The notes under the pieces were generated by a model, which made no database searches, was not told the origin of the DNA, and saw nothing but the letters and a program-made list of their open reading frames with translations. Shown here in pieces: positions 40,070 through 51,901 of a DNA stretch of 64,000 nt. A program made the translations under genes and the position numbers. The stretch is from contig OZ023185.1 in NCBI GenBank assembly GCA_963995505.1, positions 1,302,001 through 1,366,000 on the forward strand, in the 5' to 3' direction. Numbering within the stretch: position 1 is the first letter of the stretch; the number at the start of each line of letters is the position of its first letter. Source of the stretch: Hypericum androsaemum. Lineage: Eukaryota > Streptophyta > Magnoliopsida > Malpighiales > Hypericaceae.

Positions 40070-40665
40070 CAATGTTTTTAAAACCGACCCGAAATTCTTA
40101 AAATTTTCAGTTCACCCAGCCTAACTGGTCCAACCATCGATCAGACCGGTACTTATATTTTTATATTAATATTATTAAATACGATTTAATAAATTTAATT
40201 TAGCATAAAAACTAATAAAATATCAAATATTTTCAAATATTTAACAACTTTGTTATACAGTTTATCCAAATAAGTTTTCAAACATCAATTTAACAAGTAT
40301 AGAAGTAAAAGAATATGATTATACAAGTTTTTTTTTGACATATTAGTCAAATTCGTTTGACTTAATTGACATATTATTGAAAATTGTTGAAAAAATAAGT
40401 TTGTTATGATCTAAAAATGATGTACACGCTCCCAACATGGAAGTAGATGTTTTGTTTCTAACTTAAATCCGATAAAATAAAAAAAATTAATTTTTCTGAT
40501 CTAGACGAACCACGTCACCCGAAAGTACTTTGACCGACCAGTCCGACCACATTTTAACCGGTCAAACTGCTGACTGGATTTTAGGTAACACTCGACCCAA
40601 ATTTAGTTTCAGGTAGTAGTCCGACCGATCAGACTACCGATCGGACCACAATTTTGAAAACATTG
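40070..40665. mobile_element. MITE-like element with CAATGTTTT termini, 596 bp
   Basis: The left end reads CAATGTTTTTAAAACCGACC and the right end, reverse-complemented, reads CAATGTTTTCAAAATTGTGG. The subterminal regions are rich in GACCGGTC-like motifs (40130-40150 and 40530-40640). The interior is AT-rich without ORF. The element at 61567-62494 has the same design. No target duplication was recognised. Confidence 0.6.
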
Positions 40666-40671
40666 CTTAAT

Positions 40672-41000
40672 ATGAGATTCTCATCAAGCTGTTCAATTCA
40701 TCTCAAAGTCTCGGAACAAGACAATGATCATGTAAAAAAAATCGAGTATATTGTTGAAAATGTAAATGAAAGGGCTTCCAGTCTTGCTGCAAGCTTACTT
40801 CGTATCAGCTACGTTGTTTCTAAGATGCTCAATTCACCTCGAAGTCTCGGAACAAGACAATCATCATGTCAAAAAAATCGAGTATATTGTTGAAAATGAA
40901 AATGAAAAAGGGCTTCCAGTCTTGCTGCAAGCTGTAATTCTTCGTATCAGCTACGTTGTTTCTAAGACGCTCAATTCATCTCGAAGACCCGGAACAAAAC
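40672..41000. repeat. Tandem repeat of about 150 bp next to the plastid-protein gene
   Basis: Unit 1 is about 40688-40829 and unit 2 about 40830-40971. A partial third copy starts at 40972 and ends at the stop codon of the minus-strand gene (41000). Shared blocks: AATCGAGTATATTGTTGAAA, CTTCCAGTCTTGCTGCAAGC, CGTATCAGCTACGTTGTTTC. The array lies in the 3'UTR of that gene. Confidence 0.85.
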
Positions 41001-43012
41001 TACAGCAAAGAGCGCAAAGTGCTCTCTACATCAGCGAACGGTTGGCCAGCGTAGAGTTTGATTTGCCCCTTCTTAACAACAAGCACCTTTTCTCTCTGTG
41101 ATTTTACTGAGTCCTGCAGTTCCTGCACAATTTTGCACATGTATTAATACATTTTGAACACGACGGAAGAAAAATTCATGCTTGACGCGAGCGCACACAC
41201 ATAGCAATGTGTCAAAAGAAGCTTCTTAATCGTGAAACGTTAGGTTTAAGTTCTTACTTTTGTTGTCAATGGGACAATATCGGCGGTAAAATTATCCAAG
41301 CCCTCAAAATATGACTCGAGTAAATTACAAAAGTTGTTGGCATCGGAGCGGTCTTCAAAAGCAAGTGTACATGCCGCACCTTGCTCACCAGCTGCAGTTG
41401 AATTTAATCTTAAAACAAAAAGCCCGGTTTTATCCTCTTGTGGTCCTCTGCGCATAAGAATTGCCTAAGACAAAATGGTACCAAGAGTCAATTGAAGCTC
41501 AGACAACTTTAATGGCATGGCAGTTCTGATGGTACTAGTCCATATAAATTAAAGCCGTATCTGGGGCAGAGACAATGCACCGATATCTCCGAGTTAAATT
41601 CCGCATGCATCCAAGTAAATTGTTGCTAGCATAAGCAAATTCAACAACCAATAAATTTATCCATGCTAACAATTGGCAAACAAAGATGCCGGCCGCACAA
41701 CAGTTCTATGATATCGAGAGGATAAATTCAAAATGAGAAAGAACAACAAGATTAAACTAGTTACCAGAACATAAGGAAGCTTGAACCACCACATATCTGT
41801 CGGAACGTCTGCTTGCTTAACCCTAGCATCAGACGCCTCTTCTTTATTCATCGTGGAATCTCTAACCTTCATTCCATTTACTGAATCAGCTTTACAGGTA
41901 ATGTGCTGGCTTGATTTAATCTCACCTTTTGGATATCGTCTTCCTTCTGCATTCGACAGATCTGGAGTCTTTCCAACTTCAACTGGCAAACTCGTCCCAG
42001 ACGCCTCCTGCAAAGCACCTAAAACTATTATATGTAACCAGATCATCAAAAGTTGAAAGAACCGACAACGGGTATTCACATCTAACCAGAAAGAAACCAC
42101 CCAGAGAGAAGCAACATCCAGTCTTCCAGACAAGCAATTAGTACAGAATCAAAATTCACAATGCTCTTATGCAAAACAGAATCAAGCATTACCAGCATCC
42201 TTTCTCATCAAATCAACACCAGGATCACTCCCATTCCCCCCACTCAAACCCGAGAGCCCCTTCGCCACACTCCTGAAACCAGACAGAGTGCTTATAAACC
42301 TACTCTTCTTCTCGAACACCGACCTCTCAATCTCACCACCATCCTCATCCAGTAGCAGCCCCTCCAACACACCAGCGGCCTGCCCCGCCTCCTTCTTATC
42401 CTTATTCAGCCTCGCAACGATCTCCTCGTCTATCACCCTGCCCCCATCACTCCCCTCTACCTTCTCCCTCCTCTTCCTCTCCCTATCCCGCACTTCCCTC
42501 GCCATTTCCCTTATCTCCCTCACCCGCCTCTCCACCTCCTCGTCCGCCATCATACCGACCTCCTCCCCAACTCCTCCTCCTCCACTGTAACTGCTCTGAT
42601 CCTCCTTCACGGTCCTCGCGATTCCCGTCACCACGACGGCAGCCACAGCCTGGAACAGCAGAACCCCGAGCACGTAGCCCCCGAACTTAAGGACCGACAT
42701 GGCCGAGAATCTACGAACACTGCCACCGTACTCCGGGGCGGGGCCCACGGCCTCGGATACAGCGAATTCCTCAACCTCAACCTCCTCCTCGGGTAGTAAT
42801 ACTACCTCGGCGTGCGGCGGCGGAGGGGGGATTGGGGCGATTTCGGGCTTGGTTAGGGTTTTGAGGATCCTAGGGCGGAGGTGGTTCTTTCTGGGAGTGG
42901 AAGCAGAGGAACGGGGGAGGGCGAGGACTGGCCGGAGACGAGACGGACGGCCGGCAACGGTGGTCGCCGGGGCGGGTGAGAGGAGAGGGGTGCGCGTTGT
43001 ATTACCCGCCAT
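41000..43012 (-). CDS. Predicted plastid membrane protein of unknown function, 467 aa, 4 exons
   Basis: Exons in reading order: 43012-42193, 42018-41765, 41464-41258, 41122-41000; 1404 bases in frame. The N-terminus is rich in Ser, Thr, Arg and Pro and lacks acidic residues for about 55 positions, like a chloroplast transit peptide. One hydrophobic segment (FGGYVLGVLLFQAVAAVVVT) lies at about residue 110. A charged helical stretch follows (EVERRVREIREMAREVRDRE). The C-terminal third has a conserved-looking domain: DMWWFKLPYVLAILMRRG, LAFEDRSDANNFCNLLESYF, GQIKLYAGQPFADVE. Similar proteins occur widely in plants as far as I can recall, but I do not recognise a functional name. The exon 2 acceptor could alternatively lie 9 bases downstream (TTTGCAG). 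Confidence 0.85.
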
Positions 43013-43469
43013 TGCCTGGCGGGGAAAACGATCTGAAACGGCGCCGCGTCGAGCCTTCTTAACGTTGTGCCTTCGAACGTAATTGTTGGTAAGATGATGA
43101 GGCCCATGTGAGAGTTACTGGCCCATGATAATTAGGCCCATTACCTGTGAACAATAACTGCTGGACCGAAAAATCGATATTTGAGAAAATTAAAAATGGA
43201 AAAACTCAAAATTTCTTGATTTTCCAGAAAATTGGTCTCTATTTTAAATTTTATTTTATTAGTGTAAGATTTTATTAGTTACTCAAAGATTGTTGCATTG
43301 TAGGGACAATTTTTTTTTAAAGTTAGAGGGACAACTAGTCCACTAATTTTTATTAATCACATGTTGACACAATAAAATGAGTACAACCAAAAAACTAACT
43401 CTTCTCATACCATTTAAATGTAGCTCAAGGCTAAAAAACAAGCAGAGAATTAAATGATAAATAGTCAAA
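43013..43469. other. Upstream region of the plastid-protein gene
   Basis: AT-rich promoter region. No TATA box can be chosen with confidence. No other gene is seen. Confidence 0.45.
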
Positions 43470-43745
43470 ACTAATTGTCAAAGTCGACTTGACAAGACAT
43501 CAACCACATGATTGTCTTCCCTCTACGTGTGTTGTATCTGTATCTCCTAGTCCCGAGCGAGTAACTATATTGCTCGTCCGATCAAGTTAGCTAATGGGTG
43601 AATGGTGATTCCATGCAACATCACGACCAACACAGAATAAAATTAGAAAAGAATTGACTTCGATCATCAATCTTCGAAAACCACACTCAAATGTTAGCTC
43701 AAGAGACAAAACTAGTGATGTATAAAAACTTTGGGAAAATAGAAT
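43470..43745 (-). pseudogene. LINE RNase H fragment
   Basis: On the minus strand the translation LELTFECGFRRLMIEVNSF resembles LELAWEREFRRVFVEADSS of the LINE at 15710. IQIQHT, a stop, then REDNHVVDVLSSR matches DLQHTWRKGNRVADALSK at about 15870. Frameshifts and stops are present. It is an isolated truncated piece of a related but different LINE, on the opposite strand. Confidence 0.75.
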
Positions 43746-44284
43746 ATAGGGAATCACGATCCAGCCTTCCAACTAAGCAGTTATTTTTAAAGGTAATTAA
43801 GCAGTTTGTTACTAAAAAATTACCAAAAAATATATTTACCTAAATGGATAATAAATTAGTGGCACCATTCCAAATAAGGGAATCCCCTTTTATAAATATG
43901 GAAACTTTTTTTTCTAATAAATTATGGGTTTAATTTTTTTCGAAAAATCCTGGTCCATTGTTTATCATATGTAAATATATTTCTTCGTCAAGCTCAAGTC
44001 AATCAAGAGTTTAACCAAATATGTCCCGAGTTTGCCTTTTTGGAATTACAACAATGATAAATATTTATTGAATTTTTTTTTGTCACCTTCCAGAATTCTA
44101 CATGATTTGAACCTCCATTAATAGGTTAAAGTGAGTATCCAGATACCATTTAGTATCGATCAAAATATAGCTTCAAGCCTTGTTCATATCCTATTTTAGA
44201 GTTATCAGTTACATTCTGTACTTGCCAAAAAAAAATCCGCAAGTACACCATTCTCCACATTCGTGGCCCATATGAGAAATTTTA

Positions 44285-45026
44285 TGGTAAGCGACTTAAT
44301 AAGTATCTACCAATTCACAAGTAACAAGTGGATTAGTGGAGGAACTATCAATTTTCTAATAATATATGACTAGAAAATTTAATTATAGAAATAAAACCAA
44401 GTCAATATTGAGTTATAATTAACAAAGAATCATTACCTAAATAATATATGCTATTTTAAGGAAATAGAATTAACTCATTAATGAATATAATATATTCAAA
44501 TCTTGTTATATTTTAGTTTTCCTAAAATACAAATTTGTTACTTTTCTTTTAAAACACAAAACTTCTGCCTTTTTTTTCTGTGTAAAAATATCATTGATAT
44601 AAAATGGAAGGCCGAGACTAAAATAAGGTGGAGACTAAAACCAATTCTGCGTAAAAACACAAAAGAAAAGTAACAATTCTGTATTTCGAGACTAAAACAA
44701 AGCCGTGACTAAAACAAGGTCCAGAGTAAAACCAATTTCTCAATTTTTTTGGTGAAGTCGCTTTTTGTATTTTAGGAAAATTATAAAATAACAATATTTG
44801 AATATATATTCTATTCATTAATGAATTAATTCTTTTTTTTTGAAATAGCATATATTGTTGAGGTAGTAGTTCTTTTATTAACCATGACTCAATATTGTCT
44901 TAATTTTATATTCATAATTAAAATTTTTAAGTCATATATCACTAGAAAATTGGTAATCCTCCTATCAATCCACTTGTCACTTGTGATTTGGTAGATACAT
45001 ACCAAGCTACTTGATAATTTGGTAAG
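44285..45026. repeat. Long imperfect inverted repeat (foldback)
   Basis: The left arm is about 44285-44540 and the right arm about 44765-45026. They pair over about 260 bases; examples are TCTACCAA.TCACAAGT.ACA near 44308 with its complement near 44985, and AATTTTCTA.T.ATATATGAC near 44350 with its complement near 44940. The loop (44540-44765) contains repeated GAGACTAAAA.CAA phrases. There is no ORF. It is probably a MITE or foldback element. Confidence 0.75.
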
Positions 45027-45107
45027 GGTTATCACAAAGTTTCTATTCCCCCAATATCTTATAACAAAAAAATTTAAAGTTATTGGTTAGTCTCCATATA
45101 GCATACG

Positions 45108-45575
45108 ATGGATAAACCTTCTCTTTCTTATATTTCCCCTGCTCTTGGTCTCATCCTTTTACTTGCTTCTATCATATCCATCGTAACTACTACCAAAGCC
45201 ATCAGTGATACTGATACACCCGATACTGCTCTTTTTGCCGAGTTTTTGTTAGGATCATCAACCAATTAACCGTACACATTACTGTACATTGTAAATTAGA
45301 AGATAATGATATTGGGATTCAAACTCTCAATAATTCTAATAATTTTTACGCATCACCTTTAAACCGAGATTTTATTGGAGCGGCCACACATTATTATTTT
45401 TTGCAATTTTACATCGTCATCCCAACCTTTGAAGTACTACAATATATATGATGAAGATCGAGATCTGGGTAGAAACACCGAATGGTTTTGGTCTATCTCA
45501 AATGAAGATGGTCCATGTCGTATGAAAAATACACCCAACGGTCCGTATGAGCTTTGCCACAAGTGGAACCCATGA
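45108..45575 (+). pseudogene. Plant S1 self-incompatibility-like (SPH) pseudogene
   Basis: It starts MDKPSLSYISPALGLILLLA, a good signal peptide. After about 55 codons the frame shifts: the next part (LTVHITVHCKLEDNDIGIQT) is read in another frame, and the end (FCNFTSSSQPLKYYNIYDED, then WFWSISNEDGPCR) in a third arrangement, stopping at 45573. S1-family proteins are small secreted proteins of about 130-150 residues with four conserved Cys; the remaining order of motifs fits. At least two frameshifts mean no intact product unless there are sequencing errors. No intron is needed to explain it. Confidence 0.75.
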
Positions 45576-45774
45576 GAAGCATGCGATGGATGTATTTTTT
45601 TGGTCTTGTGTAATGAAATAAGAGTTTGGAACTCACTAATTCATCTCTATACTATAATAAAGAATCTACGTTCGTTCCAAAAAAATTAAAATAAAGAAAC
45701 TATGTTTGATATCATCGGGTTTTTTTTAAGCTCCGATTATAGTAGCTTAAAAAATGATATTAACATTGAGATAA

Positions 45775-45905
45775 GGTCTTTTTCTATTGAGATACTCTTT
45801 TTCTACCATGAATTTTTTTCGTTGGATTTTATCGTGGTATGATTTTGACGAGACAAATGGTCACAAACTCGTAAGAGAAAATTCCATATTAAGTAGGCTA
45901 TAAAT
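45775..45905 (+). mobile_element. 3'-end fragment of a LINE
   Basis: GTGGTATGATTTTGACGAGA and the following CACAAACTCGTAAGAG, then TTAAGTAGGCTATA, align with 16190-16270 of the large LINE (GTGATATGGTTTTGACGAGG, then TTAGTAGGATATA). Only the 3' 130 bases remain, as expected for a 5'-truncated insertion. Confidence 0.7.
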
Positions 45906-46428
45906 ATTATTATTAATATATTCTACTTATAAAAAAAATTATAGTTGATTATTATTAACCATATTTTAGGGAGTGACTTTTCTAATAATTTTTTTTACGT
46001 TCCTGAGACTCGAACCCAAAATTTTCTTAAATAAATCTAAATCTTTCACCACTTGAATCATTTTATGATGATGTACTCTAACCTCGTAGCACTAATGGTG
46101 TCTTTTATTCACTTTATCAATCGATAAAATGATTGTACTATTAAAAAATGATAAAAGTTTTTGATATTTTCATCAAATAATTAGATCACATAAAAATTAG
46201 TTCGTCAGAAAATATCCGGTTGTAAGGAAGGCAATAATCGACGGTCTCGGAATTGCTCGCGGAACTGAAAATAATAATAAATAACGCCAATGATCACTTA
46301 GAACTAATAGACGAATCATTTGTAAGGATTGAATCTAAAGATGTCTTTAAATAAATTCAAGTTTTTTATCAATTGAACTAATTCATATTAATAATAAATA
46401 AATTTATTTTAGATTAAATAAAAGATAT
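45906..46428. other. AT-rich flank of Copia element 2
   Basis: No coding sequence. Two stretches, near 46025-46060 and 46340-46385, share wording (AAATAAATCTAAATCTTT/AAATAAATTCAAGTTTTT) and may be decayed repeats. It ends at the target site GATAT, 46424-46428. Confidence 0.4.
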
Positions 46429-47117
46429 TGTTAGTTTTAACGTATAATTAACGAGTAATTATATGTTAAAGCCGAATAATTAACAAACTAATTCGTTAAT
46501 AATAAATCAGTTACTTGTTGAAGCAAGAGGTCCACAGGTTTGGGTCAACGAATTACGATCACGTTATAACAGATTCGTAATTGATTTTTACGAGATTTTC
46601 TCTATTGAAAATCTGATCAAAACTCAGGGACTATTCCAGAGTTTTTCTTTCTTATAAAGTGGTTGAGGAAAAACTTCCAGATTGGTTCAGCCAGATTTCT
46701 CTTTTTATAGAAAAATCCGGACAACCAGAACGCGCCACGTGGCACACCACGTGGCACGTATGGCTGCCACGTGGTAGTTCGCCACGTGGCACTTCGTACC
46801 GCATGTCCGCCGCGTGGCACTTCGGGACGCATGTCCGTCACGTGGCAAAGCTACCATCTTGCTTTGCCACGTGGTGCCACCTCAACGCGCCACGTGGGCC
46901 ACCAACTCTGGTGGCAGCTGCGTCAGCGCCACGTCACGCTGATGTGGCACCGACGTGGCGCACATAGTTTGGCCACGCAGCCCATGTGGCGGCTGACATG
47001 GCCCTGGGCCGGTCAATGCGAGTTGACCGGCCCATTCAACCCAACAATTTGGGCCTGATGGGCCTGGGCCCAATCAGGCACAATAATAATTGTCTGATTG
47101 AGCCTTAAGGTCCAACA
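46429..47117 (-). repeat. 3' LTR of Copia element 2
   Basis: 689 bp on the minus strand, from TGTTGGACC at 47117 to the terminal CA at 46429. It contains about eight CACGTG-type G-boxes between 46735 and 46900 and TATA-like CTATAAAAAG near 46708. Confidence 0.93.
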
Positions 47118-48018
47118 TCTCCCACTCAATTATTATTGACCTTGATCAACAGCTATCAGATTTCTTTAAAGGATTTCGTGCGATCAGCATACGTCGAGTG
47201 TGTTAAGCCAAATTGAAGAGCACGGACACTCAGGCTATTTAAATAGTAGCATCTCGACAACCTTCTCGTATAATGCATACTATTATCCCAGGACTCATGT
47301 CACATTCTATTGTTCACATTAGTGATTTCAAACAATTATATTCGGGTTCACTATTGTACTTTTCAATACAATTGGTGCACCTGAACCACGAAACTCAGAA
47401 TGTGATGAACATAGTTCCTTCTCCCTTAATTATATTCCTTTCATAATGATACAACCTATTTTTCTGGTCAGCACTGCCAGGTCGAATCGCTATGCCATAA
47501 CCTTTTCATGAACTTTCCAAGCTAGCAGCACTGGACCATACTTCCAGAATACGTTTAGGATCTTAAGGGTAGGTTTCGGGAATCACAGTTCTCGAAAATT
47601 GGTCTCACACCAGGGATTGTGAAATCACTCAACATTTTCATCCCATCTAGTGGTCGAGTAGCACACATAATACTGATCACGTGTTACGGTGTATATTCTT
47701 TTTTAAAAGAACACATGTCATTTAACACCATACTAGAGTATCAGCCTTAGCTTAACTTTAGGTTAATAGGACAGACAGTATGATAAGTTCCACTTATATC
47801 TTATCATATGGATTATATAAAATCCAAATGCAGCAACTTATTCCTGCATCCCATAAGGAAACTTGCTCTTGAGCAAGACGGCATTCCGTCATAGGACATG
47901 CACTTATGAATGTCCAATAACTGCCTCATCTCATCTAGGAATCAACTTCTTGACTCCCACTGAGGTAAACACCCGTGTGAGTGGACTACTTTTCTGTCCG
48001 ACATATTTCATAATTAAC
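47118..48018 (-). other. 3' non-coding region and polypurine tract of Copia element 2
   Basis: Matches 6795-7752 of Copia element 1. The polypurine tract is at 47126-47118 on the minus strand. No conserved protein. Confidence 0.85.
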
Positions 48019-50229
48019 TCATATTGCCAAATAAAACTCTTTTATTCTAACTAAACTCAGTGACTTAACATGTTTCTCGAATACTTCTCGAGGTAATACT
48101 TTAGTCATTGGATCTGCGGCCATATCTTGTGTAGATATGTGTTTCATACACAGTTCTTTATATTTTACTAAACTTCTAAGAAAGTAAAATTTAATATCTA
48201 TATGATTGGCCCTGCTATGGAATCTAGGATCCTTAGCATACGCTATAGGTGCCTGATTATCACAGAATAGACTCACGGGCTCCGTCGAGTTGATCAGGGA
48301 GAGATGGCTTAAGAATCTCTTCAACCATACCGCTTCTTGTGCAGCATGAGCTGAAGCTACATATTCTGCCTCCATTGTTGACAGGGATACACAGGTTTGC
48401 TTCTTACTGCTCCATGAGATAGCACCCCCGTCCAACAAGAAAACGAATCCAGATGTAGACTTTTTCTTGTCCATGTCGCCTCCCCAATCAGTATCAGTGT
48501 AGCCACTCAGTATTAGGTCACGCCCTTGATAGCACAAGGAGTATTCTGCAGTAGTGTTCAAATATTTTAAAATCTCTTTGACAGCCTTCTAGTGAGCACT
48601 GCCTGGATCAGACTGATATCTACTTGCTATCCCAATAGCATAGCAAATATCAGGTCTGGTACACAACATTGCGTACATCAGCCATCTAACTGGGTTGGTA
48701 TAAGAAATCTTCTCTATGTCTCCACGTTGTTTAGCTATTTTTGGGCACATGTCCTTACCCAAATTATGACCTTTAACCAATGGGACGTACTTTGGGTTAC
48801 TGTGATCACATTTGAAATATTCTACTACTTTGCAAATATATGTCTCTTGTGAAAGAGACACTATTCTTTTCGAACGATTCCTCGAAATCTTAACTCTGAG
48901 TATGTAATCTGCTTCACCCATGTCTTTCATTTTAAAGTTGGAAGATAACCAATCTTTGATTTCGACAAGAAATCCCATGTCATTTCCAGCTAAAAGTATG
49001 TCATCAACATACAAAGTGATGATGACAAACTTCTTTCCTGATCGCTTAACATACACGCAGTGATCTTCGTCTATCATTATAAAATCATGCTGCATTATCG
49101 TATTATGAAAGTGAATATACCACTGTCTAGACGACTGCTTAAGGCCATAAATTGATTTATTCAATTTGCAAACTTTGTGTTCGCAGCCTCTTTGAATGTA
49201 GCCCTCAGGCTGAATCATGTAGATTTTTTCATCCAATTCTCCGTGGAGAAAAGCAATCTTTACATCCATTTGATGTAATTCTAGATTCATGTTAGCAACC
49301 ATAGTTAAAATGTCCCTAATTGACGTAAATCTAATAACAGGTGCAAAAGTCTCCTCGTAGTCTATCTCAGCCTGTTGTTTGAACCCTTGGGCAACCAAAC
49401 GCGCTTTGTATCTTTCGATATTGCCATCTGCATTGCACTTGATTTTGCTTATTCCCAATTGCCCTACGCCCCTTAGGTAGGTCGACCAGATCCCAAACCT
49501 GGTTTTTGATCATAGAAGACATTTCTTCTTCTATTGCATTCATCCATTCAGTTCGTTTTGGAGATGGCAAAACTCCAGATACATTCTTTGGCTCATCTTC
49601 ATCCTGTAGGATGGCTAGAAGAATTTTACTTGGATTACCAAATTTTTTTAGTGATACCAAGAATGCATTAGCCTCACCTTCGATGTCAAATCGTCGGCGT
49701 GGTATGCTAGTTCTGCTAGACCTATGATATTTTTAATTTTGATAAATATCTCTCATATATTCATCATATCCAGGAATCGCACTCCCACTCGTTGGAAATA
49801 CCGTACTCCCACTGGAATAAGGAATTACCTCCCTTTCAGGACTCAGATCACGACCTTCTAGATCATTTTGAGTTAGAAAATCTCTATCTTTCTCCTCAAT
49901 TCTCCCACTCGGAAGAAGTGATCCAGATGACGCTGGTTCATCTGTCTCATAAAGGGTAAGGTCATTACTAACCTCCCTCAAACTTGGAAATTTATTCTCA
50001 AAAAATGTGGCATCGCGTGATTCAAATTCTGTTACATGTCCATCGTCCAGTTCACCCACGAACACGTACCCTTTAGATACCTCTGGATATCTTATAAATA
50101 TACTTTTTCTACCTCTCAGTCCTAATTTACTGAAAGTACTTGAGATAGAATGGACATATGACGCACACCCCCATGGCTTAAAATATGATTGATCGGGCTT
50201 TCGATCTGTCCACGTTTTATAAGGAGTGG
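48019..50229 (-). pseudogene. Copia pol, second half (end of integrase, RT, RNase H)
   Basis: Read from 50229 downward. The integrase C-terminal region begins TPYKTWTDRKPDQSYFKPWG. A nonsense codon is at 49735-49733 (Trp in element 1). The RT region starts near 49680. An 8-base deletion near 49450 shifts the frame just after GNK. RT then continues with KARLVAQGFKQQ, DVKIAFLHGEL and active site YVDDILL. A TAG at 48591-48589 sits at exactly the same codon as in element 1. RNase H (DTDWGGDMDKKKSTSGF, STMEAEYVASAHA) follows to VAD-like AADPMTK. It cannot yield a full polyprotein. Confidence 0.92.
50225..50229. repeat. Left target-site duplication of the nested LTR element
   Basis: AGTGG precedes the element's TGATGAG end; AATGG follows its other end at 57539-57543. 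One mismatch separates them. Joined, the flanks restore the integrase reading seen in Copia element 1 (ACAGCCACTCC). Confidence 0.75.
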
Positions 50230-51786
50230 TGATGAGTGTGTAAACGCTCATATTTTATCATAAGTTTCGTACGTGTTTAGTCATACTTTAAGTTATTTTC
50301 ATTATGCCTTGCCGTGTCTTATGATTTTTTTAGTCCATTTATGTTCGGGAATAGATTTCTACCCAGTGTCATATTTTGTAGAAAATTGGAGCTCAATGAA
50401 GGTCGTTCGAGGGGTAATTTCGAGAGACCATATTGCAAGAGTCATAACTTTCTTCTTGAGTGTCCGATTGTATCAAATGAGATACCGTTGGAAAGCTTGA
50501 AGAGAGATCTACATTTGGTCTTTTATAGTCGAACCAAATTCGAAGTGGAAGAGGGTAAAAACTGCAAAATACGAAGATGCGATGAAGCTGATCGGCTGGT
50601 TGGCGGGCGCCAACGCTCTTACAGAAGGTTCAGTTGGCGGGCGCCAACATCATTGGCGGGCGCCAACATCATTGGCGGGCGCCAGGCCCTCGACAGTTTT
50701 TTCGGATTTTCTTCTTTCACGGAGACTCGATTTATTTTAGTTATATTCGACTTTTAGCCTCCTGTTTTGGCTTTAGGACTTAAGTTATATTATTTATATT
50801 ATTACTTGGCCAGCAAGACTTCCAATTTAGCTTAAGCTCCTTTAGGTTTTCCTAATTTTTAGTTAGACTTTTGGCTATATAAAGCCCTGAGTTTCTTAGG
50901 TTTGAGATAATTGACGGGAGACGGTTTTTGGGGGAGACGTTACTACAGCAACTTGAGACAGCTCTTGAAGCTTAATAAAAGTCACGATTCCAATTAACTA
51001 CGGGAGAAGGATTGGCAAGGCTTGATCATCACGACTAAGCTTACTCTTCCTCTATCTTTTATGTTAATTGCTATTATGCTCTTCATTAATCTATCGAGCT
51101 CTGTTAACATGCTTAGCGAGTAGTTCTCTTATGAGTGCGATGCCCTAATTATGTGATTACTCGTCTATGTTAGCTATGGTTTGATTATCTTTCGTAGTAG
51201 TTGTCAATTGATGATCTTAATGCCTAATCTAACTTGATCGCTTAGATTATGATATTTAGTTGATAATAATGGACCGGAAGGCATTAGAATCAATGGAAGA
51301 GTCAATTGACATGTCTTAAAGTATTAATGAGGAATCTTGATACTAAGGGATAACCTGCTAGGAGTTAACTTCATAATTGAGTTTAGTTTAGTTCTTGGTC
51401 TAATTAATGAGCGGAAGCGTTAGTTAGTAATCATGAACTACTCTAGCTTAGTTTTGTCGTCCTAATGAGCGGAAGCGTTAGGGGGATGCATTAGAACACT
51501 CCGGGTACTAGTTAAAACTTCATAAAAACCATAGTCTCGACATAGATGGGTAGTCCATAAGGGTATCGTGCACGTTTATCTCCATTGAGTTACAACTCGT
51601 CTTTTATTTGCGTTTTCGATCTCGTTTATTTACTTGCGACCTTTCACAATTATTATAAAACTTTAATTTTCCCGCTTCACACAATTACTTGCCTTGATTC
51701 TCGGTTCAACCCTCAGTTCTAAGAACCTTACTTACCATTATACTATTTGCTTGTGCGTTCAATTGTTCGCAATTTTGCGTACATCA
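50230..51786 (+). repeat. 5' LTR of the nested element
   Basis: 1557 bp. It contains four copies of TTGGCGGGCGCCA (about 50601-50690), TATA-like CTATATAAAGCCC near 50876 and several short repeated phrases (ATGAGCGGAAGCGTTAG twice, near 51405 and 51465). Confidence 0.95.
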
Positions 51787-51789
51787 AAT

Positions 51790-51800
51790 TGGCGCCGTTG
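51790..51800 (+). promoter_or_regulatory. Primer-binding site of the nested element (tRNA-Asp type)
   Basis: TGGCGCCGTTG begins three bases after the LTR end. The following bases (ACACGG) diverge from the usual CCGGGG complement of tRNA-Asp, so the match is only 11 bases. Confidence 0.75.
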
Positions 51801-51901
51801 ACACGGAACTGAGATTTTAGGACATAAAATCAAAAGTAATTGGTTTTGTGTGGCAAACTTGCTGATTTTTTTGTGCTTTCTTTTTCTGGATTCTCTAGTG
51901 C

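Noticed and set aside
42288..42590. Ser/Pro-rich ORF opposite the plastid-protein gene
   Set aside because: It mirrors the Glu/Arg-rich coding strand; the composition is an artefact of the opposite strand.
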